A DNA stretch of 64,000 nucleotides from assembly GCA_026168455.1 (NCBI GenBank), contig CM047431.1, positions 5,113,603-5,177,602 of the forward strand. Direction: 5' to 3'. Made by a program: the position numbers and the translations under genes. Positions within the stretch are counted from its first letter, which is position 1, and each line of letters begins with the position of its first letter. Origin of the DNA: Theocolax elegans. Lineage: Eukaryota; Arthropoda; Insecta; Hymenoptera; Cerocephalidae. Shown piece after piece: positions 1 to 12,936 of this stretch. Below the pieces are notes generated by a model. It was not told the origin of the DNA and ran no database searches. It worked only from the letters and a program-made list of their open reading frames with translations.

Positions 1-1449
1 TTATTAAAATTTTATTCTATTTTTATAACAGCCAAATAAGTAATACACGACACAGCGCGTGCGCTCACCATATTTAGCATTATTCCAAGCATCTGAATAT
101 TCCAATATCAGAATAATAATTAGCAACGTTTTTTTTTTTTAATAACTTCGCAATACTTTTGTTATTTTGTTTGAAATTACAACTTCCGCGTAATTTCGGC
201 TTGGTGAGGTGTAAATAAATCCTGTCTACCTTCACAGACTAAAAATCCAATCCCAACCCATAAGAACAGGCGAAGCACTGGGGTAGTCCTGGCGTTGAAG
301 GCCATGGGCGAGCTCAGCTGACATCAGGTAGGTTCCTCCGAATCTGAGACCTTGCATAAGATGGATCAAGAGAGGCTATAAACAAGGAAGCCTCGAGGAC
401 CCTCCTTAGCTTGACATGACAGCAGACAAGGCGAAGACGCACTATCCAGGCGGTAAGCTGTGAAATCATCAATGCCAACCAGTATGCAGCAGTAAAAGAG
501 CAACATAATTACTACAAACACACATTAAGTGGATCAGGAGGAGGGAAGAAAATATACAGCTGTATGTAGTGGACAAGGATCAAGAAAATACATGTGCAGC
601 TGTATGTAAACACTACAGCTGTGCAAGGAACAGTATAGAACAAAATGAGGTTAAGTTGCTATACATAAACAATCTGTATAGCAGACCTATTAAGCACAAC
701 TAAGCAATTACCCAGAGCTGTATGAGGACGCTATCGGTCACCGTGATCCGCCGTCGTCCTGGAAAGAGGATCAAGGTGGCTCTTTACAGCGATGCGGCGG
801 CGTGAGCTTCGTCCCTGAAACTCACAACGTACTAATTACTTGAAGAACGGAAAGATGAAACAAGTTAATTATTAAGATATACAAGGAGCAGGACAGAATG
901 AGGTAAGGTTGCTATACATAAACAATGTGTATAGCAGACTTATTAAACTATAAAATACTTTCAAATTTTTGCTACCTTCGTCAAAGGTGTTTTTTGATAT
1001 TTAGCTGTTGGATTATGTATGTAATAGTATAATTTTTTTATAAATCTTAACTAAAAACAAAAAACTATTGTATAAAAATTTTGTCTCCAAACCGACATTT
1101 TATATTTCCGAAATCTTACTGAAGGATTGGAGAGTGTACGTATCAACATATATCTTGATACGGCAAAGATGGGGGTAAAATCAGGCGCGAGGCAGAGACC
1201 TAGTCGATCACGGTCCCCAATGGTAAGAAAGACTTCGGAATTATTTTAAGTTAGACTTTTTGAGCTTAAAAATATAGATATGAAGAATAATTTTTGTTTT
1301 TTTTGAGCCAAGAATCAAAATCTATAAAATAATTATACTATTTGAAAAAATGGACTTCTGGTCCTAAGAATGAATAGACCCCTGGGTGTCGTATACCGTA
1401 TCAAGAGCCAGAGATAAATAGAGACCTATCGACTGATCGTTATATATTA
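1..1449. other. Non-coding AT-rich region with decayed repeats
   Basis: I see no supportable gene here. Positions 236-480 and 725-830 are less AT-rich and look like the remnant of an old transposon, but no protein is readable. A ~50-bp direct repeat occurs at about 644-692 and 897-946 (shared core: ttgctatacataaacaat). It is probably a duplicated piece of the same remnant. Confidence 0.5.
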
Positions 1450-1452
1450 GTT

Positions 1453-1642
1453 ACAAGGAGAGGACCATCCCTGCGGGAAACGGATCTTTACCAAATTCTA
1501 GGGTATTTTTCTACCATCCAAATATGAAGAAAGCCGGAGTTATAGAATCTTATGCCATTTCTTACCATAGATACAAGCAAATAACGAAGAATTTCGTCAA
1601 AATACTCTTAGATTTGATTGCTTGTAACTCGGAAACGAGTAA
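1453..1642 (+). repeat. Fragment of a fold-back element arm
   Basis: This segment (from caaggagaggaccatccctg) aligns base by base, with many substitutions, to the left arm of the fold-back element at 16,500-16,682. It shares the stretches 'aaacggatc', 'agaaagccggagtt' and 'atacaagcaa'-like sequence. It is an isolated, diverged half copy. The 121-codon ORF across it is unlikely to be a gene. Confidence 0.6.
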
Positions 1643-1689
1643 AAGTGGACACTTAAACTTAAGTTCAGAAGAAAATCGGTCATTAACAA

Positions 1690-2399
1690 AAAAATTATTT
1701 TATTGCACCATAGTAGTCTCGTTGACTCTATATTTACATCGCGATATCCCCCTCCCTCTCTGCCATTCAGACCTATTTATAGCTTTGTTCCCAGACCTCG
1801 TGGACAGTTTGATTTTTTTTTTTATTACTTTTCGTTTTTATTTCAAGAAATTCAATTTATTATTCAAATTCAATTCGGCTTGCAAATAATTCAATTTTAT
1901 TCCACTTAAGAGACTTTCATAATTTTAAGAGCACATATGTAACGTCCAAATGGACGTTTAAAACAAATATGTTAGTTAAATAAAATGAAAATATTATTAT
2001 TTGTGCCTGGATGAGTTAACATCCACTAGCACAGGATCGCTTGCGTGTATACGTATATATCCTATTCGCTCTCTGTCCCTAATAAGGAGGACAGAGTGCT
2101 AACAGATAAATTTCTGAGTATGTGGAATGCTTTATCGGCTTCACACCATACTCTTCCATTCACTGTCAGGACCTTGTTACTATTTGAAGGAGGACTTTAG
2201 CACACTGTATAGGCCAAATCCTCCCTTTTGCAAATATATTTATATATTTTTATTAAAAGAAATATTTATATATGTAATTGACAACAATAAGAAAAAGATA
2301 AAAGTATATATTACATATAATTATCCTTTTTAAAAATTCTTTTATTTTAAATAAGTTTCTTTTACAAACAGGGTGAACTTACTTGTATAATTGAATGTA

Positions 2400-2434
<35 letters not shown>

Positions 2435-4480
2435 TTAAATCCCCTTGGAGGTTGATGGTCGTTGATGACGCTGGTTGACTCGTAGAATTGTAGATTTGTT
2501 TTTCGTGACTTTGACTTGTAGAATTGAAAAATTTTCTTTGCGTGACTAACTTTGCGAGGGTGGAGGGCTGCTTTTTAAGGCTTTCGTTAGGGCGGTGATT
2601 TTCTTTCCCTCTCTGCTGGAAAATGGTCCCGAAATTATCGATCGATGTCATTGGATATCGATCGATGCGTGGGTGTATGCCTGAACCTAATAGGTTCAAA
2701 AGGTCAACGCCTGCCCTTGAAGCATGGGTGGAGTCTTTTTGACAGTGTGTCATTGGGTCGTTGACTAGTTTGACACATCCCCTGACCGGGGGTAGGAGAT
2801 AGCGTAGGTGGGGATTTTCTATCTCTTTCTAAACACATGCTGTCCTTTTCTAGTTTCTATCCTTGTTTAAAATCATGCTGTCTCTCTCTGATCTTGTGTC
2901 CTTGTCTACTGTTGTTCTCTCTCTCGCTCTTACAGAGTATATAGTAAAATTATATAATTTTTTTATACTTTCGCATGGGAGATTATATAAAACTGTATAA
3001 TTCTAAAACTACTTAATTATATTGCACTTAACTATTAAATTTTTGGTGATTAATAATAATAAACGTTGAACTGTCAGAAATTAAAGTAATATTACATGTT
3101 TCGTTGATTGACAAAAATTAATAATAATATACCGAGAGCATTTTTTAAATAAATGATATAGATGAAAATATTTATTTAAATACGATAAAAACAATGAGTT
3201 TAAGTAAAAATTGTTATATTTAATTGTATTAATAGAAACATAGAGATTTTATACATAGAATTGACGTTTTTATGTTAATGTTATAAAAAGATGTGTTATT
3301 TTTGTCTTTAAGTTTTGACAGCTTATCCATTATTAAAAATCTTAATTTTTATGAACATAAATTGCACATTTATCATAAAAGAAGAAAATATCGTAATATA
3401 CATTTTTTTTAACCGCAAAAACAGTTACTTAAAATTACTTGTTAAAAACAATAGTGTAAAATTAAACTAATATTGTTAGTAATTTTATTTAAGCATCAAA
3501 TTAGAAAGGAACTAACGAGTAAAAAATAAAGTATACTTAATTAGTTAGTTAATATTCGCTTTAAATTAGCATTGATTTTAATCCATTGTAAAATTGAAAG
3601 GTGTTTGTGTACAAGCGCATATAATGTTGTTAAAAAAAGTAAGGGCTTATATGAAATATTATTTCACGTCGTATTACAATGCATATATATATTTTGAACC
3701 ATTTGTACATCATGAGAAAAAAAAAACACATACGGCATATCTTTTTCTATCTAGGCGTACACAACGAAAAACAAGTGTCGCCTGAAAATGCGTAATTGTA
3801 CGTTGATATTGACCAAAGGTCTTAAGATATAGCCTATATAGAAAAAAAAAAACGTCTTTCCTAAGATGCACAAGAGAAAGTTTGAGTGTTCTACGAAAAG
3901 TTGTAAATTTGATGAGTTTATGATCTCCAAATGCACAACGATTTTTTTTTTTAAGTGTACACAGATGTGTAAGGGCCTGGGAAAATGTCGCGCTTGCTTC
4001 CTTCGGAATTTTCCTGAGGATTTACAGTGTTGATAATTTTTTTCTATTACAGGGGTTCTAAATGCGTTTTATTCTCTTAAAAATACTTTTATTTATTTCG
4101 TGGCTAAATCATTTAGTTTATATTAACTAATAATATAAGTAAAAATACCATTTTTTTTGTTTTTACCATATTTAGTTGATACCGGATTTTATTTATAGTT
4201 GATTATACAGATATATATATATATATATACATATTCATATGCATATACATTCGTACACGAAATGTCATTTTATATACATGCACACATACAAACGCTAACA
4301 TGCGTATATTTGTTATTTTTATAATTAAATATATGTACACACGTAAATATATTTGTTAAAATAAAGAAAAATTGTATCTGGCAACGTAGCTCGGAAGATT
4401 CACCCTTCTTTGAAACATTTAATAGCTGTTTTATTGTTACATTTGTTTTTAGCAAGTGAACATTCGGGCTAACTAACGGT
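1690..4480. other. Non-coding AT-rich region
   Basis: No gene is recognised. It contains a (GA)n run at 2403-2432 and a less AT-rich segment at 2440-2930 with repeated 'tgtctctctc'-like text. An ORF on the minus strand (2379-2753) there has a Ser-Leu tail encoded by the microsatellite and shows no domain. An (AT)n run lies at 4199-4230. Confidence 0.5.
2403..2432 (+). repeat. (GA)n microsatellite
   Basis: An uninterrupted GA dinucleotide run of about 30 bp. Confidence 0.95.
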
Positions 4481-4639
4481 AAATTTGCGCAGGTGCATGA
4501 AAATGCAAGGAAATAAAGCAAAAGTGGCAGGTTCGGATTTTCGGCAAGTTACCGAGGCCGAGCGGCTAATAGTGTATTGCCCTATGGTCAGGTGGAAGGA
4601 TCACCGAGAGGCTCGTTCACCGACCCCCTTGAATGATTA

Positions 4640-4907
4640 TATTGTTAAGGTGGAGTCCGGTAATAAGATTAGAATTTCGTCAATTGAAAAAATTTTCCGA
4701 TGACGTTACACATATATTTAAATTAGCTTTAACCAATTATGAGACTCTTGTTTTATTGTGCAATGGACTTACCATAGGATGTTTCAGGAACAGCTTCATC
4801 GAATATGTTGAAAAACTTTCAAATATGATTTCAATTAATTTCAGTGAAACAAACCGAATTGATATTATAATAAAAAATTATTCTTATCAAACTATTTTAA
4901 GAAATTG
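4640..4907 (+). pseudogene. Exon-like coding fragment, unidentified
   Basis: About 85 codons stay open, with non-low-complexity composition (Cys, Asn, Phe, Tyr mixed), around KKFSDDVTHIFKLALTNYET at about 4690-4750. It ends at a stop at 4906-4908. The surrounding DNA is AT-rich and otherwise empty. The segment lies 1.1 kb upstream of a better exon candidate on the same strand, so it could be a decayed neighbouring exon. I do not recognise the family, and a chance ORF is quite possible. Confidence 0.25.
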
Positions 4908-4908
4908 A

Positions 4909-5966
4909 AAAATTGTGTGAATACCACTAAATATTTTTATAAAAACAATTAAATTATTATTGAAATTCTGTTTCACTTAAGTGAATTAAAATCATATTTG
5001 AAAATTACCGTTAAAATTTCAACCTATTCGATATGTTCATTATAGAAAATCGAGTACAGAGATTTATAACCAATTGCAATACTTTTCTTACACATAAATT
5101 GGCCAAAAACTCTTCTATGAAGTTTTCTCTTAGAACTTAAAATTACCTTGGAAAATAACCTGTTTGCTTCCATCAAAATTCGTTGAAACTTTTTCATGCC
5201 TAACATAATAAACATGTTTTTTCCCTCTGCTCGCTTTGCTCGCCAAACCCACATTTGCAATGAACAATTGTAAATTAATATTTTAAATCACCTTCTCTTA
5301 ATATGTTTCTTTTCTTGGGTCATTCCATTAGATAACAGTACTGAAGCGATGAAGAATAAAGAAATTATTTTAAAATAAAAATTAAAGACATAATTATCAA
5401 TTTGCTAAACATTCTGTTCATGTATACTTCTTAACTTTCTTTGTTTCTTAAAATTGACATAATTCGAATGCAACGGAGATTATCATTAATGATAAAAAAA
5501 TGAATCCTTTTTTATCATAATATATTTGTACTTTGACTGTACTCACTCTTATTCTACCTATTTATAGAGCTACGTTACGAATAAAAGCTGTATCTAAAGT
5601 ATTTGTGACTATGTTTGCTGATAACAAGTAATCCTAGTATATGTATATTAATAACAATACTGTTATATATTAATAGCTTAATTACTGATTGAAGTCTTAA
5701 AAGCTATTGACTACTTTTGTAATCCCTCCTCCGTTCCTCCTTTAACACTCCTTAAAATATAGTTTTGGGTCAGAAGAAGGAAGAAGGAGGATCGGAAAAA
5801 TGTTTTAGTTTATACGAACATAAATTGTAAATTTTTTTTTCGAATATCTGGAGAAGGAATGAGCAGGGATCGGGAAGGATGTATATATATATATATATAT
5901 ATACACACACATTTTTGCAATTTCGTGAATTATTTTGTGTATTATTATTATATTTTTATGTTTTAG
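4909..5966. other. Non-coding AT-rich region
   Basis: No gene is seen. A minus-strand ORF at 5024-5260 has no recognisable domain. A (TA)n(CA)n microsatellite occupies about 5881-5912, just upstream of the exon candidate at 5967. Confidence 0.5.
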
Positions 5967-6151
5967 ATGCAACTGAAAGTTTAAGAATGTTTGGAAATAT
6001 ACCTGATGCGAGAAATGCTGAATTCAAATTATGGCGAACTTACGATCAAGATCTTATTGATTTAGATGTTTCGTTTTACATCCGTCTAAATCATTCCAGA
6101 CTCATAACATCAAAGTTTATATGGCGACCCGAACTTACAAAAGACATAATT
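5967..6151 (+). CDS. Probable internal exon of a host gene (apolipophorin-like)
   Basis: A 185-bp open segment is preceded by a textbook 3' splice site (pyrimidine-rich stretch then ttttag at 5961-5966) and followed by a GT (gtaata) at 6152. The peptide is compositionally normal and ends with the strongly patterned stretch SFYIRLNHSRLITSKFIWRP. From family knowledge, an 'NHSRl-tS...WRP' pattern resembles a conserved stretch in the large lipid-transfer region of insect apolipophorins. That assignment is by eye only. No other exon of the gene is convincingly visible in the window, so this is either one exon between very long introns or an isolated gene fragment. Confidence 0.5.
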
Positions 6152-8099
6152 GTAATATGCATTATTATTTATCTATATATTTTTTATATAAATTTATAAG
6201 ATATATCATTTACCTTTACATAAGGAAAATGTCTCACTTTTAAGTGAAAGACCCATAAGCTATCCTAATAGTTAAAAGTTAGAAAAATACCCGGAATACA
6301 AATTTAATAGCATCACTATATAGCTGTTAGAAAATAGTTTCCTCGGTTCACACACTACAGGCCGAGCATAAGAAAATTTATTGAATCGCCAAGTACCAAT
6401 GATCAAATATCGTGGACTTGTTTAGGTTACAAATAGTTGCGACAAATTAGACTTTAAAAAAAAATGTTAAGAAGGTGTTTTATTGGAAGTTGTAGGGAAT
6501 GGTGTATATATTCGCGGTCAGTTGCAGGAGGTGGAAGAACGTTATTTAAATAATTCAAGAAAGAACGAAAAAGTATTTTTGCTTATAATTTTGAAACCGT
6601 TACTCCTAATGAAAAAAGTATTGAATACTTGCTTATAGGTCTTTGAAATATCTACAAAGACCTTTTTTGTGTAATAAACGAAACATGTCAATATCAGTCA
6701 TCTTTTGCATAATTTAATAAATATTGCTTCTAAATATATTTATTATAGGAATTATTTAAGCTCTTTGTTGGCTTCAAAAGTTGTATTAATTATATTCCTA
6801 AATATTCATCAGTTTTTGAACAAATTTATTTAATATGCAAAAAGACAATTCCGCAAAATCTAATTTCTACACCGTACAGGCATCCTACATAATTTTGTTT
6901 CGACCTATTTTACTCTTCGAGATAGCACACTATATTGTAGCGGTATTATCATTGCGCGCATTTGCGCAACACGAGTAAACAGTATCGTAATCTTTGCATC
7001 AGCTTTAACTGACAAGATTCGGTTCGGTTCGTCATGGCTACACGGGCAAAATGAAGTGGGCACGCGAAAGACACACTCGCGCACCCGATTAGATATAAAT
7101 AGATATAACCCTTGACAAACGACAGGTATTGTTCTCTCACGACCCGTGTTTTTGTATCGACGATGATTTTGTCGTTGTGTGCGTGAGTGCGTTTTAACTG
7201 TAGTGTTGTGTCCCGGAATATTTTAAAGAGAAAAAAAAGTAAAATTATGATTTGAATGAATTGGAGTTTTGCAAACGAAAGAAGAACTAAATAAACTTTA
7301 CTTAACTTGATTAACGTGGTCCGTGGTAGAGCGAGGCAGATCTTAGCAGTTCCTATGAAGGGTGTATCGGGTAAAATTATAGGGCAGCAGCTGTCACCTG
7401 GAGAAAATTGCGGCTTCCTTCAGACCAAATCCAGGACGACGGAGAAGTGGGAATGAAACCAAGTCCAAGACGACGAAGACGGGAAGATCGTTTTCGACAA
7501 TGAACGCAGAAATGTGAGAACACAGGATTGTGAATGGAAATTCCGGTTAAAGTCGGTCACAAAAACACAGTATTTTAAGTTTTACTCAATTACTTATTTA
7601 AAATAACTATAATGTATTTCACAAAAATGAACAATTTATTGCAAATGTGTATGGCTTTAAAATAACAAAATTAGAGTCACAACCGGTGTCTTGTTACCAA
7701 AAATAACGCTTAGTTAAAGTACGCGAAAATACAATCTTTTATGATGAAAGTAAATGAGAGCTCGAAGACCGACTTGTTCGCGTCCGTTAGATCGACTGAC
7801 TGCAACCAGAGATTAATAGAAAGAGATTGCCGAGTGATTCCGATTGGTTCCTACTCTGGCGGGGAATATAAACTCGACTAGGAAAGGAGGGGGTAACGAG
7901 AACCAGTATGACCATGGTTCAAATCACCTGACTCCTAAAAAAAAATTTTTTCCTAGTTCTTAATGAAATCAAATAATTATAATTATAAAATTAAAAATTA
8001 AAACAATAGACATTAAAATAAATAAATACCTAACCGTAAGCTTTCCACTAGGGGGCACAACTTAAATATAAGTTTCGACATTTTAACAGCCTATACATA
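6152..8099. other. Non-coding region, intronic or intergenic
   Basis: No gene is seen. A less AT-rich part (about 6940-7560) contains GC islands and a short imperfect duplication ('gaccaaatccaggacgacgg' near 7421 and 'aaccaagtccaagacgacga' near 7458). It may be LTR-derived leader sequence, but no LTR ends were proven. Confidence 0.4.
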
Positions 8100-8176
8100 C
8101 GGTAGCCGTGAGTGGCGCGCGTATGCAATCGGTTATCCAAAGGGTCTCGGGTTCAAAACTCGGGATCTTGATTTTT
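8100..8176 (+). ncRNA. tRNA-like (pol III) sequence, SINE head or tRNA relic
   Basis: The segment has a B-box-like motif (gggttcaaaactc), an upstream A-box-like stretch (tagccgtgagtgg) about 45 bp before it, and ends in a run of T that would terminate pol III. A full cloverleaf does not form, so it is not a functional tRNA gene. It is probably a tRNA-derived SINE head or LTR-embedded tRNA relic. Confidence 0.35.
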
Positions 8177-8292
8177 TTTAAGTTATTTAATTTAGTTAAT
8201 TATTTGATACGTTTCTATTACATAATTTTAATAAATAATTGATAAATATCTACTTTAATAAATACTTATATAATAGATTTTACATAACTAAT

Positions 8293-8770
8293 TATTGAAA
8301 TAGTTATTATTATTATATGAATTTATATCATAAAGATAATAATAACAAATATAAAACAATTTTTAAACATATAAAAATTAAGAAATATATTATTTAATAA
8401 ACATTATAATTTGTATATTAAAAATAATTTGCTTAATAATTAAGTTTAATAAAAGAGTATACAAATTATAAGTTTGTTGTATAAATTAAAAAGAAAAAGT
8501 TAATTAATTGATAATAAAACTATACGCAAGTTGAATAATTAACTTAAATGAGCTACTTTTAAATTAACTTTTTTTTTAATTTATTCAACGTACATACAAT
8601 CCTTTTATTAAACTTATTTAATAAATTAATTATTTTTAATATGTGAATTATAATTTTTGTTAATTCATATATTCCTTAATTTTTATATGTTTACCTTAAT
8701 TTAATTTGTTTTATATTTGTTATTTTTTATAATATAAATTCATATAATAATAATAACTATTTCGATGATT
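8293..8770. repeat. AT-rich fold-back (inverted repeat) element
   Basis: The left part (gaaatagttattattattat at about 8297, then ...aacaaatataaaacaa) returns as its reverse complement on the right (ttgttttatatttgttatt ... ataataataataactatttc, about 8704-8763). The centre is near 8530. The arms are over 200 bp with indels. It is a MITE-like fold-back with no coding capacity. Confidence 0.7.
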
Positions 8771-8939
8771 CAAGAATAAATTTCTAAAACATTCATTTTT
8801 AATAAAATAAATTGTATAATAATCTTTCAATTAATTGCTATAAATCACCTCGATGTTACTTAAAAACAATTAAAGTTAAACATTACTTCAAAAGTTTTGA
8901 AGAATCATTATAATGATTATATTACCTTAACAATAATAA

Positions 8940-10121
8940 TATTAACGCGACAGTTTTTCACTCTGTTCTCGAGGTACTGTCATTAGCGCATTAGGTTTTT
9001 GTTCATTATATTTTATAACGGTAAACAAGTTACCGATCAGGTGAGTAACCAAAAAGAGTATGGAAAAGGATGCGCGCGAGTATCGTGCGCGAGAAGTAAT
9101 AAAGGTATCGAGTTCACGCGCGCACGGCAACAACAACGTGTTTTGAACCCGGTGTGATTTCTTTTACGTGAGAAAAGAACTGATGTGTTGGTGCACCTTG
9201 TGTGTGGATGTGAGGTATTTCTCCTCATCAACCTCCACGTCGGCGTGTGGAGTAGCATGTCCTGCCGTACGATATAGAAGGAAGCAAGAAGTCGGCAGCC
9301 TTCCCGACCGTTGGAGTGAGTGAAAGAGAGAGATAGTCCCGAGTTCAAGCTGTCTCCGTTGCCCAGCCTTTTTCCACCCATACGACGTATTCAGATTCGC
9401 GGTAAGTGGTGTACCACGTTTAGACCCGCGTGTCTTATTCATATTTCGTATCCCGATTTACCTGGTACGGTCCAGGAGAGGAAGCGTTCCTCTTTTTCCC
9501 CCTCTCGTGACAAATACCGCCCGCGTAGGGGGGTCGGTGGTTCGCGGGAGCCACTTCACGAGAGAAGGCGCGCGTGACGTAGGCAGATTCTACGTCAGAG
9601 CTCCCTACGTCAGAGGTACATACGTCACACGGCGTGACTTATAGCCATCAGGTTAAGCAGCCGATCATTCCCGGATAGGTTGCTGATTTCTCGTCCGTTA
9701 ATAAGAGTTAACGATTTGTTTTCGCGCTGACCTCGGGGGTAGTTATCGGTACGACTCCCCTTGAATGGTTAATTGTTAATTTATTATCTTGTGATTGTTT
9801 ATTTAATAAATTGACTCGGCGAGATGATCCTTCTTGCCGATTAACTTAATATATCGATTATTGATAACGTTTTTTTTACCGGTCATAGTCCTATCCCACG
9901 AATACCGCCCTCTCCGGTGTTTATCCTAGTTGGCAATTTTGGGCATAGGGCGCAACACACAATATTAAAGTCAAACGAGGTGTTTGACGTTGTTAACGGC
10001 ATTGCACGGGAATCAAAGTGATTCCCAGCCGCATAATGGGGCTGTACACTTAAGGTTGATAAATTGAGACAGATTGGGCCTAACCGGGGGCCTTAGATTC
10101 CCTAGTACCCACCCCGTTACA
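8940..10121 (+). repeat. GC-rich LTR-like block
   Basis: This block is much richer in GC than its flanks. It ends in ccccgttaca followed by attt, which fits an LTR 3' end. It contains ggtaagtggtgtac (9401-9414), a 14-nt match to the solo LTR at 10,766-11,833, so the two look related. I could not fix the 5' end: 'attt' followed by TGT occurs at 7170 and 6896, and either would make a very long LTR. The overlapping ORFs on both strands are shadows of the GC-rich sequence. Confidence 0.4.
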
Positions 10122-10765
10122 ATTTAAATATAAATAAAACAATTTGCATATGAAACTTTAAAAAATAATCTGCGACCCAATAAAGTAATACAATATGCTG
10201 CTATTTGATTGATTTAATTATTTTTCAATATAATTGTGGTACCTTCGCTAATACCCCTATTTTAACCACGGGAGCTCGACGATCCTCTAAAACTCCAAGG
10301 AATAAAAAACAATTTTTATTTACATCATATGTACATAAAAAAAGTAATCAACTGAAACTCAAAAATCATTTTATTGATACAACTAAATGTACTAAAACAT
10401 ACAAAAAAATACAACTAATAAATAAAATTAAGTTTAAAATTATTTTTGATTAGCGTTAAATTAAATACAATATTAAATACACTATTCGCATTAACAGCAG
10501 TAAATTTTATTAGTCTTTTGTTTACGTTAAAAAAACAATAAAAATTACATGTGCAATTAATAACAATCCCTAGTGGAAAAAATTAGACGTTCCAGAAGTG
10601 GGCCAAACTATGCCAAAAGTGGGTCAAGTTGTGCCTTTTCCACTAGGGATTATAATTAAATTTATAGTAAAATTGAAAAAAAATAATGAGCTTTTTTGGA
10701 ATTGAAGGAACAATGTAATTACAATAACAAACAAATATCAAAATTTCGCAACAGTTATTAAACAC
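10122..10765. other. Non-coding AT-rich spacer
   Basis: Only the small hairpin repeat at 10,565-10,651 is recognisable. The 82-codon ORF at 10,205 is Lys/Asn-rich AT sequence without a domain. Confidence 0.5.
10565..10651. repeat. Miniature 87-bp inverted-repeat element
   Basis: Perfect 16-bp terminal inverted repeats (aatccctagtggaaaa and ttttccactagggatt) enclose about 55 bp. A related half motif (ctttccactaggg) occurs at about 8041-8053, so this is likely a dispersed mini-MITE. Confidence 0.7.
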
Positions 10766-11833
10766 TGTGACGGAAATCGTCACACAATCTATTCACGATG
10801 AATAGAGTACTTAAATTCGCGAATTGTAAGTCGTCGGAGCCTTTCGTATGTCAAGGCCAACCGTCGACACTTGTTTACTTCTCTACGAGTGTACAATTAC
10901 GCGCGCGACAATACGTAGGGATGGGAGCGCGAAAGAGTGTGTGAGTTTCCCCACTCCCATCCCTTTTTCGGAAAATTAGGCGATCGCCTAGTTAGTGTGT
11001 AATGATCCGTCGACCAAGACGGATTATTCTTTTGACGTGATCGCGTACGACTCGTGAAAGCCGAGAGTGCGCCCCACCCCCTCCTGCATTAAGCTCTGTG
11101 AACGGTTTTCCGGAGCAGAGCTAGGTGCGGAGACCCGGGTGGACCGAACGCGTGTCCGGATAGTTTGGTGTGTGCTTGTTAGTGTGTGTATCAAGGACGG
11201 GGTCGTGCGCGAGTGATACCGCGGATCGCGACTCGCTCGCCGCGGCAAGGGCCGCCTTCACCACCTCAACCACCGGTCGTCCCCTTGTCAAGAGGTCGAC
11301 CAGTCGCCGAGGATCGGCTGGGCCATCCCCGAGGAGCGTCACTGGTAAGTGGTGTACTATTATCGTGACCCTCCCCCTCCCTTGTGTGTGTGTGTACCAC
11401 GGGAGTGTGTTCGAGTACAACGGTACTCGAACAGCGGTTCCTGGGAGCGAAACCTGTCGCAGGCGAGGATCTCGATCCGACAGGTTTCCCGGGACTTCCG
11501 CCCGCGCGAAAGAGTATTGTCGCGGCACACGGCCTGGATGGCCATCTTGTTAAATGAAATTAATAAATGTTTTAATCTTTTATTTTAATTTATTGTGTGT
11601 GTATTTTATTCTCCCGCCGACATTTTAATAATTTATACATTGTGTCGAGGCAAGGAGGATCGCCCGAATCCTCCATACCGATCGTCCCAGCGAACTCGTG
11701 TTCCTGGCGACAGCCCGCAGTTCGCGAATAAATAAATTAATTGTGTGCGCGGTATTGGGCAACGCGGCCCAACGGTTAATTTTAATTATTAATAATAATT
11801 AATTTCACCCGGGCACGCGAATACCACGTCACA
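10766..11833 (+). repeat. Solo LTR, 1068 bp, target duplication ACAC
   Basis: It starts tgtgacgg, ends cgtcaca, and is flanked on both sides by acac (10,762-10,765 and 11,834-11,837). That is a 4-bp target duplication typical of Ty3/gypsy elements. The body is GC-rich. It carries a strong 5' splice-site consensus (ggtaagt at 11,344-11,350), so transcripts begun in the LTR could splice out of it. No internal region remains. The many overlapping ORFs here are GC-rich shadows. Confidence 0.85.
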
Positions 11834-12936
11834 ACACTTACAGATTTACTGTTAAAATTATAGAATGTTATTAATCAAAAGTTACAAAAACTGACAATAT
11901 AATCTAAATTACAAATTTTGAACATTCTTTAATTTTTGATTTTTTGTCGATAAATGTTTTTTCACAGATTTTCTGCTATGGTTTCTCCCTCGAGTTTTTG
12001 CAAAAATTTTAACTAACAATAAAAATTTTAATGCACCTAATCTATGATTAAAACATTCATTGATTTCATCAGACCAAGAGGCGTACTTTTCCTGAGTATA
12101 GTTCATTGCTATTTCTGTCAATGGTTGCAATAATATTCTTTGGTGCCATACATTTTGATAATGAACATTAAAAGCTTCTAGATGGCAATGAACAACCCCC
12201 ATTGAAAAGGTCCGTTGGCCTTGTCAAGTACGCAACTTGTGAAAGTTTCTGAATGTGAAAATTGTCTGTTTTGTTACTTCGAGTATCATAATTATTTTTA
12301 ATAAAAACAATCTTACATGCAGAATATCCAGCATTTTTTTCGTACAAGGATTTTGCTTCTAAATCTCTTAAGGGGATGTCATACCCGACGAAAAATTGTT
12401 GTGCAGGTCTGCGCGTTCTGTTTTATCGATACCCTATATAAAATAAGCTAACAGGAAATATCTGCGGCGACCTCTATATTATACACTAATACATATTTAG
12501 TTGCATGCCCACAGATGGCGCTAAGCGAAAATGTAAAACAAGGAACAGAACACAGCGCTGGTAACAATTAATTACATTATTGGTTGTAAAAAAATATATA
12601 ACATTTATTGTAGAAGTAAATGTATAGTTTACTGCAAAACTTATAAGTACATAATATTATTGAATGTGTAACCATTCTATTGATTATAATTACGGTACCA
12701 TAACATCTTACCTTTCTGTAAGTTTTTTAATTTTAGTTTAAAGTAATTAGACATACATATAAACAAATGTGTTCTTTACTGTATACAGCAATACTATCAA
12801 ATGGCAAATTATATTTACAAACTATTTTCCGATTATACATGTGTGATATAAATACACTGTTATAAATACAAAAAATTAAATTATTAGCACATATGTACTA
12901 ACTCTGCACTTTGCGTACACTTTGTTTGTACTATAT
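11834..12936. other. Non-coding region with possible decayed coding fragment
   Basis: Mostly empty AT-rich sequence. The minus strand holds an open stretch at 11,909-12,202 with a further readable stretch in the same direction up to about 12,380. Together they could be a degraded transposon protein. I do not recognise the family. Confidence 0.4.
11909..12202 (-). pseudogene. Unidentified decayed ORF
   Basis: A 97-codon open frame of normal composition (His-, Asn-rich N-terminal half, basic C-terminal half) sits in AT-rich DNA. Upstream on the same strand (about 12,210-12,380) another frame reads as protein-like, which suggests a frameshifted older gene, probably of a mobile element. No domain was recognised, and chance cannot be excluded. 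Confidence 0.25.

Noticed and set aside
7170..10121. A single 2.95-kb LTR from 7170 to 10,121 (flanks attt)
   Set aside because: A 4-bp AT-rich match is expected by chance, another candidate start exists at 6896, and no inner support was found. Only the right end is noted.
11024..11588. Several overlapping ORFs on both strands in the solo LTR (similarly 9037-9577, 15,173-15,355 and 21,580-22,289)
   Set aside because: GC-rich LTR sequence lacks stops by composition. The peptides are Arg/Ser/Pro-rich without domains.
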